Of a stretch of DNA of 64,000 nucleotides, positions 49,567 to 59,605 are shown piece by piece. The stretch covers positions 186,001 through 250,000 of the forward strand of contig NZ_JAPWHB010000004.1 of the NCBI RefSeq assembly GCF_027214025.1, given 5' to 3'. The number at the start of each line of letters is the position of its first letter. The first letter of the stretch is position 1. Position numbers and translations under genes: made by a program. The notes under the pieces are model-generated. The model ran no database searches and was not told the DNA's origin. It saw only the letters and a list, made by a program, of their open reading frames with translations. The stretch is from Parahoeflea alexandrii (GTDB lineage: Bacteria; Pseudomonadota; Alphaproteobacteria; Rhizobiales; Rhizobiaceae).

Positions 49567-50517
49567 ATGCGCATCACCATGATACTCAACCAGGACGGCG
49601 GCACCATCAGGGGTCTCGACGCCCGGGAATTCGCGGACATGGCCTGCGCCAAGCTGTCAAAGCGCGGCGGCGAATGCATTCCCCGCCTGGTCTCGGGCAA
49701 GGACCTGGTCAGGACCCTCAACCAGGCCGCGGACGACAGTCAGACCGACATCATCGTCGCCGGCGGCGGCGACGGTACCATATCGGCCGCGGCGGGTGCT
49801 TGTTTCAGGTCAGGCAAGACCCTCGGCGTGATCCCGCTGGGCACGATGAACATGTTTGCTCGCAGCCTCGGACTTCCGCTCGATCCCGAGGAAGCCCTTG
49901 ATGCGCTGGCGCAGGCCGACGAGCGGCCGCTCGACATCGCCACCGCCAATGGCCGCCCCTATGTCCATCAATTCTCCGTCGGCCTGCACGCCAGCATGGT
50001 GCACCAGCGCGCAAGCCTAGACACCTCGACCCGGTTCCGCAAGATCACCTCGACGATCAAGACACTGGGACGCGTGATCCTCAAGCCACCGCAGCTCGGG
50101 GTCGAGATCGACACCGGTTCCGGTCGCTCTCGCCGGCTCGTCTCGGCAGTCTCGATTTCCAACAACCTGTTCGGCGATACGCCGCTTGCCTACGCCGCAC
50201 AGCTCGACGAGGGCGTTCTCGGCGTCTACTGCTCGCGCGCGCTCGAGCCTGGCACCGTGTTCCGCATGGCCCTTCGCGCCGCCGTCGGCAGGCTCAGCGA
50301 GGATCCCGATGTCAGCGTCGAGACGGCAGACAGGGTCACGCTGAAGTTCCCGACCGCACGCAAGAGTTCGAAGGCCGCGATCGACGGCGAGATCATTCCG
50401 CTGGAACGCGAAGTCGAATGCGTGTGCCATCCCGGCGCACTGCGCACGCTTGTCCCCAAGACCACAGCAGCCCTCGCCGATGCCGATGCTCCCGACCGGA
50501 GACTGGCGTCGGCATGA
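49567..50517 (+). CDS. Diacylglycerol kinase-like lipid kinase
   Basis: A 316-residue protein of the DAGK catalytic family (DgkB/YegS type): an N-terminal NQDGGTIRGL segment, the ATP-binding VAGGGDGTISAAAGAC and the following LGVIPLGTMNMFARSLGLP. The C-terminal beta-sandwich includes SISNNLFG. It phosphorylates diacylglycerol, sphingoid bases or another lipid; the substrate is not determinable. The ATG at 49567 is preferred over upstream in-frame starts by family length. Confidence 0.9.
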   Translation: MRITMILNQDGGTIRGLDAREFADMACAKLSKRGGECIPRLVSGKDLVRTLNQAADDSQTDIIVAGGGDGTISAAAGACFRSGKTLGVIPLGTMNMFARSLGLPLDPEEALDALAQADERPLDIATANGRPYVHQFSVGLHASMVHQRASLDTSTRFRKITSTIKTLGRVILKPPQLGVEIDTGSGRSRRLVSAVSISNNLFGDTPLAYAAQLDEGVLGVYCSRALEPGTVFRMALRAAVGRLSEDPDVSVETADRVTLKFPTARKSSKAAIDGEIIPLEREVECVCHPGALRTLVPKTTAALADADAPDRRLASA

Positions 50518-50617
50518 CAATGCATCCCGTCATCCCGGAAAGGCTTTCCATGACCCCACAGACACACATCACCGGCACGGCGTTCCACCCCTGCGGGACC
50601 GCTGGCGGGGTTGAACG

Positions 50618-51022
50618 ATGATCCCCGCGGGCTTTCTCAAGGCCTGGGCCGGAACCGCCGCCTTCATCCTGATCATCGATGCCGTCTGGCTGGGCCTTGT
50701 CGCCAGAGGCTTTTACGCCCGCCAGCTCGGCGAGCTGATGCTCGATCAACCGAAGCTATCAATCGCCGCCCTGTTCTACGTGATGTATTCGGCGGTCGTC
50801 GTGCTGCTCGCTTCCGCACCGGCTTTCCGCTCGGGCTCGCTGCAGGATGCCCTGCTGCTCGGCGCCATACTGGGCTTTGCCGCCTACGGCACCTACGACA
50901 TCACCAACATGGCGACGCTGAAGGACTGGCCGGTGGTCATGAGCCTCGTCGACATGGCATGGGGAACCGCGCTGACGGCAGCAGCGTCGGCGGCAGGCTA
51001 CTGGATGCTGCGCTGGGTCTGA
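50618..51022 (+). CDS. DUF2177 family membrane protein
   Basis: A 134-residue protein with four membrane helices and the family phrases IDAVWLGLVARGFYARQLG and YGTYDITNMATLKDWP typical of DUF2177. The function is unknown. It lies 100 nt after the lipid kinase gene in the same direction and converges on aatA. Confidence 0.9.
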   Translation: MIPAGFLKAWAGTAAFILIIDAVWLGLVARGFYARQLGELMLDQPKLSIAALFYVMYSAVVVLLASAPAFRSGSLQDALLLGAILGFAAYGTYDITNMATLKDWPVVMSLVDMAWGTALTAAASAAGYWMLRWV

Positions 51023-51050
51023 AACGAAAACGACCGCCCGGGGGCGGTCG
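51023..51050 (-). terminator. Intrinsic terminator of aatA
   Basis: On the minus strand the near-perfect stem CGACCGCCC / GGGCGGTCG is followed by TTTTCGTTT. It is 52 nt beyond the aatA stop and overlaps the end of DUF2177 transcription, so it may serve both. Confidence 0.75.
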
Positions 51051-51101
51051 ATCTCGTCAGGCCGGACCGTTTGAACAGCCCGGCAGAAACGGCAGTCCCG
51101 C

Positions 51102-52421
<1,320 letters not shown>

Positions 52422-52490
52422 TTAACCTTGCGGAAAGAATTGGCGTCTAGGATTCCGAATCGACACGAAACGGAAATCGGAGTCCAGGAC

Positions 52491-53435
52491 ATGATGGCCG
52501 GGCATCGTGAACCGCATTTTCTGCAGGACGACCGGGGATTTTACACAACCTCCTACGGCCCCTTTATCCTGCGTTCGGCCTTCCAGCCGATTTTCAGCCA
52601 GAACGAGCAGGGCCACCTGACGATCGAGGCGTTCGAAGCCCTCATCCGCGCCCAGCAGGATGGCAAGCCGGTGTCGCCCCCTCATTTCTTCTCGATGGTC
52701 GAGAAAGCCGACGCGGTTATGGTCGACACCTTGTGCCGGGAATTGCACATTCTCAACATGGGCAAACTCGGCCGCCGCAAGGCCAAGCTGTTCATCAACT
52801 TCAATCCCGGCCTGTTTGATGTCCTCGGCGACATCGATGCCGAAGTCGATCGCATGGTCGAGGTGACCGTGCGCGCGGGCCTGAGGCCCGGCCGCATTGT
52901 CTGCGAAATCACCGAACAGGGCAGCGGCGATGAGAAGGTGCTCGGCCGGCTGGTCAGCGGCTTGCGCTCGCGGCTTTTCAAGATCGCGGTTGATGACTAC
53001 GGCGCCGACGATTCGGACTCCCAGCGGGTAGACGACCTCAAACCCGATGTGTTGAAGTTCGATGCGGCCTGGGTGCGCCGCTTCACCGAAACCTCCGCCG
53101 GCATGGGTCTGCTCAAGCTGATGGTCGAACAGTTCAAGGCACGCGGCATCACGGTGCTGTTCGAGGGGCTTGAGGAAGAACATCAGGTCGAGTTCTGCCA
53201 GAAAATCGGCGTTCAGCTGATGCAGGGATACGCGCTTGCGCGCCCGGAAATCGTGCCCAGAACGTTCGACGACCGCTTCCCCGAACCCGAACTCTCCCAG
53301 GCCGGCGACCTTGTCCGCCCCGCCCACACCTCCACCGTCCGGCACGAAGTTCCGGCCGCGGCAACTGCCAGCGAATTCATCCCGCAGGCCGTCGCTCCGA
53401 GACGCGCCGCGGCCTTCGGCAAGCGCAGGCGTTAA
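52491..53435 (+). CDS. Stand-alone EAL-domain c-di-GMP phosphodiesterase
   Basis: A 314-residue cytosolic protein made up of an EAL domain without GGDEF. The metal- and substrate-binding residues are present: FEALIR, INFNPG, EITEQ, VDDYG (the DDFGTG loop is changed to DDYGADDSD), KFD and EGLEEE, followed by MQGYALARPE. Catalytic activity is likely, although loop 6, which organises metals and dimerisation, is altered. The C-terminal 60 residues are low-complexity. The start is ATG 52491 (two tandem ATGs) with GGAG upstream. Confidence 0.9.
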   Translation: MMAGHREPHFLQDDRGFYTTSYGPFILRSAFQPIFSQNEQGHLTIEAFEALIRAQQDGKPVSPPHFFSMVEKADAVMVDTLCRELHILNMGKLGRRKAKLFINFNPGLFDVLGDIDAEVDRMVEVTVRAGLRPGRIVCEITEQGSGDEKVLGRLVSGLRSRLFKIAVDDYGADDSDSQRVDDLKPDVLKFDAAWVRRFTETSAGMGLLKLMVEQFKARGITVLFEGLEEEHQVEFCQKIGVQLMQGYALARPEIVPRTFDDRFPEPELSQAGDLVRPAHTSTVRHEVPAAATASEFIPQAVAPRRAAAFGKRRR

Positions 53436-53548
53436 CCCGAAACACATTCTTGACACCACAAAACTCAGGCACCGCCACAATCCGGTCCGATTGGCGACGC
53501 GTTCCGGCTGTTAGATGATCCCCGAACAGCGAAGAACGGGGAAAGACG

Positions 53549-53797
53549 ATGATTCCGGAAGATGACTTTCTGCTTGTCAAACCCGCCCGCCAGGAAGCTG
53601 TCACAGCGTTGAGAATAGCGCTGATGGCGGCGATGGGATGCCTGATCCTGCTGTCGGTGCTGGTGTTCCAGGCCCGCGCCGAGCCCCATGCAATGCTCGA
53701 CCGTCAGCTCAGCCAAACGCATCAGGCCGAACATCCGCAGGCGGACGCCGGGTTTACCGGTCGGTTGCAAACCTGTCTGCGGCATTCTGCTTGCTGA
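53549..53797 (+). CDS. Small single-pass membrane protein
   Basis: An 82-residue protein with one hydrophobic segment (about 21-43, IALMAAMGCLILLSVLVFQ). There is no recognised family. GGGGAAAG about 4-11 nt upstream supports translation from ATG 53549. Its 3' end overlaps the convergent PH-domain gene by 44 nt. Confidence 0.55.
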   Translation: MIPEDDFLLVKPARQEAVTALRIALMAAMGCLILLSVLVFQARAEPHAMLDRQLSQTHQAEHPQADAGFTGRLQTCLRHSAC

Positions 53798-54287
53798 ACG
53801 CTTCGCACCGCGCCGCAAGATCGGCCAGCGCCGCATCCGGATTCTTCAGCCCTGAAATGACCACCGGCGCGCCGTTGACCCGTTCGATCACCAGCGATCC
53901 GGCGCCGGTGATCCAGCCCGAGAGGCCGCGGCGCAGCGACAAACCTGTTACCGCCGCATAGGCCATGATCACCGGGTCGCGGGCCGGGAACCCGGGATGC
54001 GCTTCCAGATGAGCGCCGCGAAGCGTCAGCCGCATGGTCGACAGGCGCAGCCCGGCATAGGCAAGCAGCGACGGAACGACAAGAATCAGGACCATCAGGC
54101 AGACGCGCGCCAGCGCACCCTCTCCCCGGCCGTTCACAAAAAGCCAGATCCACAGCGCGCCATAGCCTGCCGCAATCACCAGACCGGGAAGCAGAAGGGC
54201 GAGCACACTCCCCCGCCAGACAGCGCGCTGTCGCCCCGCCTCGGCAGCAGGGAGTGAGGGCTTGATGGGCGAATCAGCGCTGTCCAT
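53754..54287 (-). CDS. PH-domain-like membrane protein
   Basis: A 177-residue protein with two membrane helices (about 25-45 and 55-75). A following bacterial PH-like beta segment reads STMRLTLRGAHLEAHPGFPARDPVIMAYAAVTGLSLRRG, and INTEGRATED later as ERVNGAPVVISGLKNPDAALADLAARC. The pattern resembles bPH membrane proteins. The function is unknown; the start (ATG 54287) has a weak ribosome-binding site. Confidence 0.65.
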   Translation of the reverse strand: MDSADSPIKPSLPAAEAGRQRAVWRGSVLALLLPGLVIAAGYGALWIWLFVNGRGEGALARVCLMVLILVVPSLLAYAGLRLSTMRLTLRGAHLEAHPGFPARDPVIMAYAAVTGLSLRRGLSGWITGAGSLVIERVNGAPVVISGLKNPDAALADLAARCEAFSKQNAADRFATDR

Positions 54288-54413
54288 GGCGAGAGAGTGT
54301 AGCCGGATTTCAACCACCGTCACCGGCACGGTTTCACTTGCAGGGGTTTTCCCGCGTCTTTGACGCACCATATCTGTTCAGGAGTGCAAACAGTGACCGC
54401 AAGCGAGGCGACG

Positions 54414-55604
54414 ATGGCAAGAGATCCGATCCCGGCAAGGCAGCGAGCCGCAAACACATTCATCGGCCTGTCGGCGGCGCTATGGCTGGCATCGGCCGCA
54501 AGCGTCCCGGCGGGCGAAATCGTCCCGACAAGCGAGGTGAGCGTCGAAGTCGAGCTGCTCGCCTCCGGCCTCGATCATCCATGGGCCGTTGAGCCGCTGC
54601 CCGACGGGTCCATTCTCGTCACCGAACGCAGCGGCGCCCTGCGCCTGGTGCGCGACGGCGTGGTCTCTGCGCCGGTTTCAGGCCTGCCGGAAATGGCTGC
54701 GGCTGGCCAGGGCGGTCTGCTAGACGTCGCGCTGGCCAATGACTTTGCTGCCAGCCGGACGATTTTCCTGAGCTACTCGACCCGAAACGACAGCGGCCTG
54801 GGCACCGCGATTGCCCGCGCCCGCCTGTCCGAAGACGGAATGGCGCTTTCGGATGTGACCGAGATTTTCCGGATGAACAAGTTTACCGGAGCGGGGCAGC
54901 ATTTCGGATCCCGCATCGCCGTGGCACCGGACGGGACGCTGTTTTTCAGCATCGGCGACCGTGGCGAGAGCAAACGGGCGCAGAACTTCAGAGATCATGC
55001 CGGCGCCGTATTGAGGATCGCCGCCGATGGTTCGGTTCCGGCCGACAATCCGTTTGCACCCGGTAGCCCCAATGCCACGAGTGACGTAGCAGCCGAACTC
55101 TGGTCGAAAGGCCACCGCAACCCGCAAGGCCTCGACATCGATCCGAAAACCGGTGAGTTGTATTCGGTCGAGCATGGCGCCCGCGGCGGCGACGAAGTCA
55201 ACCGGCCCCAGCCCGGACTGAATTACGGCTGGCCGACGATCTCCTACGGGCGTCATTACTCCGGGGCGGAAATCGGTGTGGGCACCACGGCCGAAGGTTA
55301 TGAACAGCCGCTCCATTACTGGGATCCCTCCATCGCACCCGGCGGCATGGCAGTCTATCGCGGCGAGATGTTTCCGGAATGGGATGGCGACCTCCTGGTC
55401 GCGGCCCTGAAGTTCCAGCTGCTGGTCCGGCTTGATCTCGACGAGGAATCCGGCGAAGTGCTGTCCGAAGAACGATTGCTCAAGGGCAGCTACGGGCGAA
55501 TTCGCGATGTCCGCGTCGCCCCCGACGGCGCTGTGCTGATGGTTACCGACGAGGACAACGGGTCGATCCTGCGTTTGACGCGGGCACCCGGATCCGGCAA
55601 TTAG
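54414..55604 (+). CDS. PQQ-dependent aldose sugar dehydrogenase
   Basis: A 396-residue, secreted six-bladed beta-propeller of the soluble glucose/aldose dehydrogenase family (YliI/Asd-like). A signal peptide (about 1-34, ending ASVPAGE) precedes the propeller, which shows LDHPWAVEPLPDGSILVTERSG, GGLLDVALANDF, SKGHRNPQGLDIDP, VEHGARGGDEVNRPQPGLNYGWP and SIAPGGMAVYRGEMFP around PQQ and Ca2+. It oxidises sugars in the periplasm. ATG 54414 is chosen for the signal peptide length; GTG 54393 with AGGAG upstream is also possible. Confidence 0.92.
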   Translation: MARDPIPARQRAANTFIGLSAALWLASAASVPAGEIVPTSEVSVEVELLASGLDHPWAVEPLPDGSILVTERSGALRLVRDGVVSAPVSGLPEMAAAGQGGLLDVALANDFAASRTIFLSYSTRNDSGLGTAIARARLSEDGMALSDVTEIFRMNKFTGAGQHFGSRIAVAPDGTLFFSIGDRGESKRAQNFRDHAGAVLRIAADGSVPADNPFAPGSPNATSDVAAELWSKGHRNPQGLDIDPKTGELYSVEHGARGGDEVNRPQPGLNYGWPTISYGRHYSGAEIGVGTTAEGYEQPLHYWDPSIAPGGMAVYRGEMFPEWDGDLLVAALKFQLLVRLDLDEESGEVLSEERLLKGSYGRIRDVRVAPDGAVLMVTDEDNGSILRLTRAPGSGN

Positions 55605-55695
55605 TGTTCGGCATTCAGGGTTTGCCTGACCAGCCAGCACGTGCAGCGCCCCGAAACGCAGCAATGGCCGGCGCTTTTTGGAAACGAGTGAGACG

Positions 55696-56187
55696 ATGCT
55701 GAAAACAATACTGCTGGCTCTCGTCATACTAGTCGGCGCAGCATTGGCAGCCTTCATCCTGATCGGCCGTGAACGCACCTGGGAACTGTTCGCCGGATCG
55801 CCCGATCGCGGTGCGCGCGACTTCAGCACCAACCGGCGCAGCCCGACCCCGAACGATGCGCTGGCCTGCAGCCCCGGTCTTTGCGTTGAGCCGGATTTCG
55901 AGATTGCGCCCGTTGACGATGCGCCGGCGATCGCCATCGAGCGGCTGTCGCAACGGCTCATCAGTTCAGATCCACTCGCCCGCAGGATCGACGACCGCAA
56001 GGATCCGGCCAGGGCGCGCTTTGTCACCTACTCGCCGCTGATGCGGTTTCCCGACGTGATCCACCTGGAAGCCAGGGTCATGCCTGACGGCCGCACCGGC
56101 ATCATGGCCTATGCCGCCGCGCAACTGGGAAAAAGCGACATGGGCAAGAACCGGCTCCGCCTCGAGGCCCTGTTCAACATCCGCTGA
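55696..56187 (+). CDS. DUF1499 family protein
   Basis: The 163-residue protein has an N-terminal hydrophobic helix (about 3-24) that anchors or exports it, then the DUF1499 domain (NDALACSPGLC, later RFVTYSPLMRFPDVIHLEARVMPDGRTGIMAYAAAQLGKSDMGKNRLRLEALF). The family is found near sugar or energy genes but has no proven function. It follows the PQQ dehydrogenase after 91 nt. Confidence 0.85.
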   Translation: MLKTILLALVILVGAALAAFILIGRERTWELFAGSPDRGARDFSTNRRSPTPNDALACSPGLCVEPDFEIAPVDDAPAIAIERLSQRLISSDPLARRIDDRKDPARARFVTYSPLMRFPDVIHLEARVMPDGRTGIMAYAAAQLGKSDMGKNRLRLEALFNIR

Positions 56188-56323
56188 AGCCGGGCATGCA
56201 CGGCGGCGGCAACAATGGGGTGGCCCATGGGGTGGGCAAGGGAATTTCACCCCGTCTCCCTCTTGCCGCCCCGAAACGCACCTGCTAGCCGTCCGGGATC
56301 ACTCCTCCTGCCCGGACAGTTCC

Positions 56324-57208
56324 ATGCCGCGTCATCTTGCAAATCTGCTGCTGCTTTCGGCTGGCGCCATCTGGGGCGCGGGCTTTGTCGCGCAGTCGAC
56401 GGCAATGGACAATATCGGTCCCTTCCTGTTCATCGGCCTGCGCTTCCTCGTCGCTTCGGTCGTGCTGGCGCCCTTCGCCTGGATGGAGGCCCGCAAGGCC
56501 GACCGTCCCGTCTCACCCGCCCATCTGCGCGGCTTCGCCCTGATCGGACTGGCGCTGTTTCTCGGCATGGCGCTGCAGCAGGTCGGCCTGACCATTACCA
56601 CGGTGACCAATTCGGGCTTCCTGACCGGCCTGTATGTTGTCTTCGTTCCCTTCATCACCCTCCTGGTGCTGCGTCAGCCGCCGCATCCGGTGATCTGGCC
56701 GGCGGTGATGATGACCTTTGCCGGGATCTGGATGCTGGCCGGCGGCAGTCTCGCCGATCTCAACAAGGGCGACCTGCTGACCATCGGCTGCGCCGCGATG
56801 TGGGCCTTGCAGGTCATTCTGGTCGGCCGTTTTGTCGGCCCGAGCGGACGCCCGCTGACCCTGTCCTTCGTGCAGTTCTCGCTTGCCGGCGCGCTCGGCC
56901 TCGCCGCCGGCCTGACCACGGAGAGCTTCGTCCTGGACGCGGTGATCGCCACCCTGCCCGAGATCCTGTTTGCCGGCGTGATCGCCACCGGTCTGGCCTT
57001 TACGCTGCAGGTCATCGGCCAGCGCTACACCACCGCCCCGCAAGCCGCGATTTTCCTGTCAACGGAATCGCTTTTCGCCGCCCTTTTCGGCGCCCTGATC
57101 CTCGGGGAACAGATCCCGCTCCTGGGTTATGCCGGCGGCCTGCTAATCTTCATGGCGATCCTTCTGGCAGAACTCGGCCCGATGATGAGACCCAGGACCG
57201 TCTCCTGA
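56324..57208 (+). CDS. EamA/DMT-family transporter
   Basis: A 294-residue, ten-helix drug/metabolite transporter made of two EamA repeats. The first opens LLLLSAGAIWGAGFVAQSTAMDNIGPFLFIGLRFLVAS, the second GDLLTIGCAAMWALQVILVGRF. It ends with the family-typical STESLFAALFGALILGEQI. It probably exports an amino acid or metabolite. The start at ATG 56324 is chosen by homology; the upstream frame is not membrane-like. Confidence 0.92.
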   Translation: MPRHLANLLLLSAGAIWGAGFVAQSTAMDNIGPFLFIGLRFLVASVVLAPFAWMEARKADRPVSPAHLRGFALIGLALFLGMALQQVGLTITTVTNSGFLTGLYVVFVPFITLLVLRQPPHPVIWPAVMMTFAGIWMLAGGSLADLNKGDLLTIGCAAMWALQVILVGRFVGPSGRPLTLSFVQFSLAGALGLAAGLTTESFVLDAVIATLPEILFAGVIATGLAFTLQVIGQRYTTAPQAAIFLSTESLFAALFGALILGEQIPLLGYAGGLLIFMAILLAELGPMMRPRTVS

Positions 57209-57508
57209 ACGCCTTTTGCGATCGGCCGCGCCACGGTTCGTGATCGCGCCATCACGCGCCCCGTCCCAGACCGGCCATATTCCGGGCGGAAACGAGGCGC
57301 GGCAAACGCTTCTCGTTCAAGAGTTTTAATCCCGGCTGCCTTTTCCGGCTGTTTTCAAGCTGCGTTCCCTGCCCCATTGTGGCAAGATTATGTCATTGAT
57401 ATTGTTGATTTTATTTACGCCAAGTGATTTGCATATCGAGCTCGTCACCCTCAGATTTGGTCCTGCAAGCACCAATACCGGTGCACGCAAAACAAGGGAG
57501 ACATCATC
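57209..57508. other. Intergenic region before DUF1344 gene
   Basis: 300 nt, AT-rich near 57380-57440, presumably carrying the promoter of the first DUF1344 gene. No clear motif or small gene is seen. Confidence 0.4.
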
Positions 57509-57751
57509 ATGAAGAAAATCATCATCACCACCGTTTCGCTGCTTGGTCTGGCGGGAGCCGCCTATGCCGCGGAAATCGAGGGCGTGGTCACCAATTACGA
57601 TCCGGCCACCAAGATGATCGTCCTGGAAAGCGGCGAGGCGTTCCGCGTCGCCGATGGCGTCCAACTCGACAATCTGCAGCCCGGCGGCAAGGTTGTCATC
57701 ACCTACGATGACGGCACCACCGATGCCACGGCAGTAAGCGTGGTGGAATGA
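57509..57751 (+). CDS. DUF1344 periplasmic protein, copy 1
   Basis: The 80-residue secreted protein has a signal peptide (about 1-21, ending AAYAAE) followed by a single small beta-rich DUF1344 domain (EIEGVVTNYDPATKMIVLESGEAFRVADGVQ, ending DDGTTDATAVSVVE). DUF1344 is a Rhizobiales family of unknown function. It has GGGAG upstream. A paralogue lies 255 nt downstream. Confidence 0.9.
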   Translation: MKKIIITTVSLLGLAGAAYAAEIEGVVTNYDPATKMIVLESGEAFRVADGVQLDNLQPGGKVVITYDDGTTDATAVSVVE

Positions 57752-58006
57752 ATTCCGGCGGCCTGGCCAAGGCTGAACCAGCCTGGCCGGGCCTGCCGGA
57801 TTCGGGGCTGGAAGATGGACAAAAAGCCAACTCGATCTGATCGGATCATGGCGAAATTAAGCCACTTTCAGCCTTGAAAAATATATCTTTTTGCCGCTTG
57901 TGCGGCGCAATCTTCCGGCGCATATCAGCGCCGTCCCGCCGCTACCGACACCAGTCTGGCACATCTGCCAGCCGGTCGCGGATCGGGTAACTTATGGAAA
58001 ACTGAA

Positions 58007-58249
58007 ATGAAAAAGATCGTTGCAATCGCTTTCGCATCCGTAGCCATGCTCTCGACCGCCTTCGCCGGCGAAATCGAAGGCGTCGTCAAGACATTTGACG
58101 CGGCTGCCAACACCGTCGAACTCGAAACCGGTGAAGTCTACACCATCGCCCAGGGTGTTGCGGTTGAAGGCATCGAAGCCGGCAAGACCGTGATGATCAT
58201 GTTCACCGATGGCACCACGGACGCCACCGAAATCGCGATCGTCGAGTAA
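58007..58249 (+). CDS. DUF1344 periplasmic protein, copy 2
   Basis: An 80-residue paralogue of the gene at 57509, with the same length, a signal peptide (MKKIVAIAFASVAMLSTAFAG) and the same domain ends (EIEGVVKTFDAAANTVELETGEVYTIAQG; TDGTTDATEIAIVE). The two are clearly homologous but divergent. A 10-bp hairpin (CCTGGCCGGA / TCCGGCCAGG, 58259-58291) follows the stop and may terminate transcription. Confidence 0.9.
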   Translation: MKKIVAIAFASVAMLSTAFAGEIEGVVKTFDAAANTVELETGEVYTIAQGVAVEGIEAGKTVMIMFTDGTTDATEIAIVE

Positions 58250-58291
58250 TCGAACCTGCCTGGCCGGATCACATCGGGTGGTCCGGCCAGG

Positions 58292-58615
58292 GACGGCAAC
58301 CTGGACTGGCAAGCGTCACCAAACTTTTGCTTGCCAATTTCCAACAAAACAATCATCTTTGATGCGTTCGGGCAATTTGCGAACACGGGAAGACCAGAAT
58401 CATGCGCGCCGAAGCCGCACAAAAAACTTCGGACGACTTCAACAAGAGCCCACACGCCAAACCGCGTGAAGGGGCGAAGCCGTTAAAATCAGGACCTTTC
58501 CAAACACTTCAAGAACTGCCTGCCATAACCCTCGCGCAAATGCGGGATATGACATGATGCTCGCCGACCGGAAAAACCGAGTGGAGACCGGAAGGCAACC
58601 AAAGGACCTGACAGC
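58292..58615. other. Region upstream of cold-shock gene
   Basis: About 320 nt with no protein gene. Cold-shock genes usually have a long structured 5' leader, and a GC-rich inverted segment (CCGAAG...CTTCGG near 58410-58435) would be compatible. The promoter is not identifiable. Confidence 0.4.
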
Positions 58616-58828
58616 ATGGGCGAAACTGGTACCGTAAAATTTTTCAACGTCGACAAGGGCTTCGGCTTCATCAAGCCTGACAATGGCGGTGCGGACATCT
58701 TTGTTCACATCTCCGCAGTACAGGCTTCCGGAATGACCGGCCTGGAGGAAAACCAGAAGGTTTCCTTCGACACCGAGCCCGATCGCCGCGGCAAGGGACC
58801 GAAGGCCGTTAATCTGCGCCTCGCCTGA
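58616..58828 (+). CDS. cspA: Cold-shock protein, CspA family
   Basis: The 70-residue single-stranded nucleic-acid chaperone is an OB-fold with RNP-1 KGFGFIKP and RNP-2 IFVHISAV. It melts RNA structure and affects translation in the cold or in stationary phase. It is full length, with AAGGACC upstream of the ATG and a strong terminator downstream. Several paralogues are usual in Rhizobiales. Confidence 0.97.
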   Translation: MGETGTVKFFNVDKGFGFIKPDNGGADIFVHISAVQASGMTGLEENQKVSFDTEPDRRGKGPKAVNLRLA

Positions 58829-58853
58829 TTGACATCGACACCGCAAGAATACG

Positions 58854-58884
58854 AAAGCCCGGTGCCGCAATCACCGGGCTTTTT
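58854..58884 (+). terminator. Intrinsic terminator of cspA
   Basis: AAAGCCCGGTG / CACCGGGCTTT forms an 11-bp stem with a 7-nt loop and a following T-run, 26 nt after the stop codon. Confidence 0.92.
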
Positions 58885-59055
58885 AGTTTTGTTTGATTTG
58901 ACACATTGCAGTTTTTTTTACTCGATTGCCGGATTGTTGCTTGAGTGGAGGCATTAAGAATTCGTTCAGCTACCGTTCAGCTTGCTCGCGATAGGGTTCA
59001 TTCAAGCCGGAAGACCGGCCTCCGCCAAGAGATGCAAACCGGGAAGGACAATCTG

Positions 59056-59511
59056 ATGAACAAGTTTGCCAGGAAGCTCAGCATTACCCTGCTTACCGCA
59101 GCGACCGCATTTGCGCCGTTCGCATCGACCATGGCCCAGGCCGGCGAGATGCGTTTCGTCGAGCACCGCAGACACTCCGACGGCTTTGGCCGCCACGATT
59201 GGTCCAGCCGGAACGCCGGCATGAGGCACCACAACACACACCGCCGCCATCAGAGCAACAACGAAGCCATCGCACTCGGCATCATTGGTCTGGGCGCTGC
59301 TGCGATCATCGGTAGCGCAATCGCCAACGCGAACCAGCCGCGCGTGATCTACCGCGACCAGCCTGCCACCCGCGTCATCAGCGGCGGCGACTACGAGCCT
59401 TGGAGCCGTTCCTGGTATCGCTTTTGCGCCAACAAGTACCGTTCGTTCAACGCATCGACAGGCACCTATCGCGGCTATGACGGGCGCGACCATTTCTGCG
59501 TCGCCCGGTAA
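59056..59511 (+). CDS. BA14K-like secreted protein
   Basis: The 151-residue protein has a signal peptide (about 1-35, ending AQAGE), a His/Arg-rich middle (HRRHSDGFGRHDWSSRNAGMRHHNTHRRH), one membrane-like segment (AIALGIIGLGAAAIIGSAIA) and the C-terminal BA14K signature (WYRFCANKYRSFNASTGTYRGYDGRDHFC). Its namesake in Brucella is an immunoreactive, lectin-like antigen. An envelope location is likely; the exact role is unknown. Confidence 0.92.
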   Translation: MNKFARKLSITLLTAATAFAPFASTMAQAGEMRFVEHRRHSDGFGRHDWSSRNAGMRHHNTHRRHQSNNEAIALGIIGLGAAAIIGSAIANANQPRVIYRDQPATRVISGGDYEPWSRSWYRFCANKYRSFNASTGTYRGYDGRDHFCVAR

Positions 59512-59546
59512 CACCGCCGCACGCTGAAAAGCAGAATGAAACCCCG

Positions 59547-59579
59547 ACCGGCCTCGCCCACGGCGATGGCCGGTTTTTC
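59547..59579 (+). terminator. Intrinsic terminator after BA14K gene
   Basis: A long stem ACCGGCC-TCGCC / GGCGA-t-GGCCGGT with a 3-nt loop is followed by five T residues. Confidence 0.9.
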
Positions 59580-59605
59580 TTTAGCCGGGCGGGAGCAGCC
59601 CTGCC

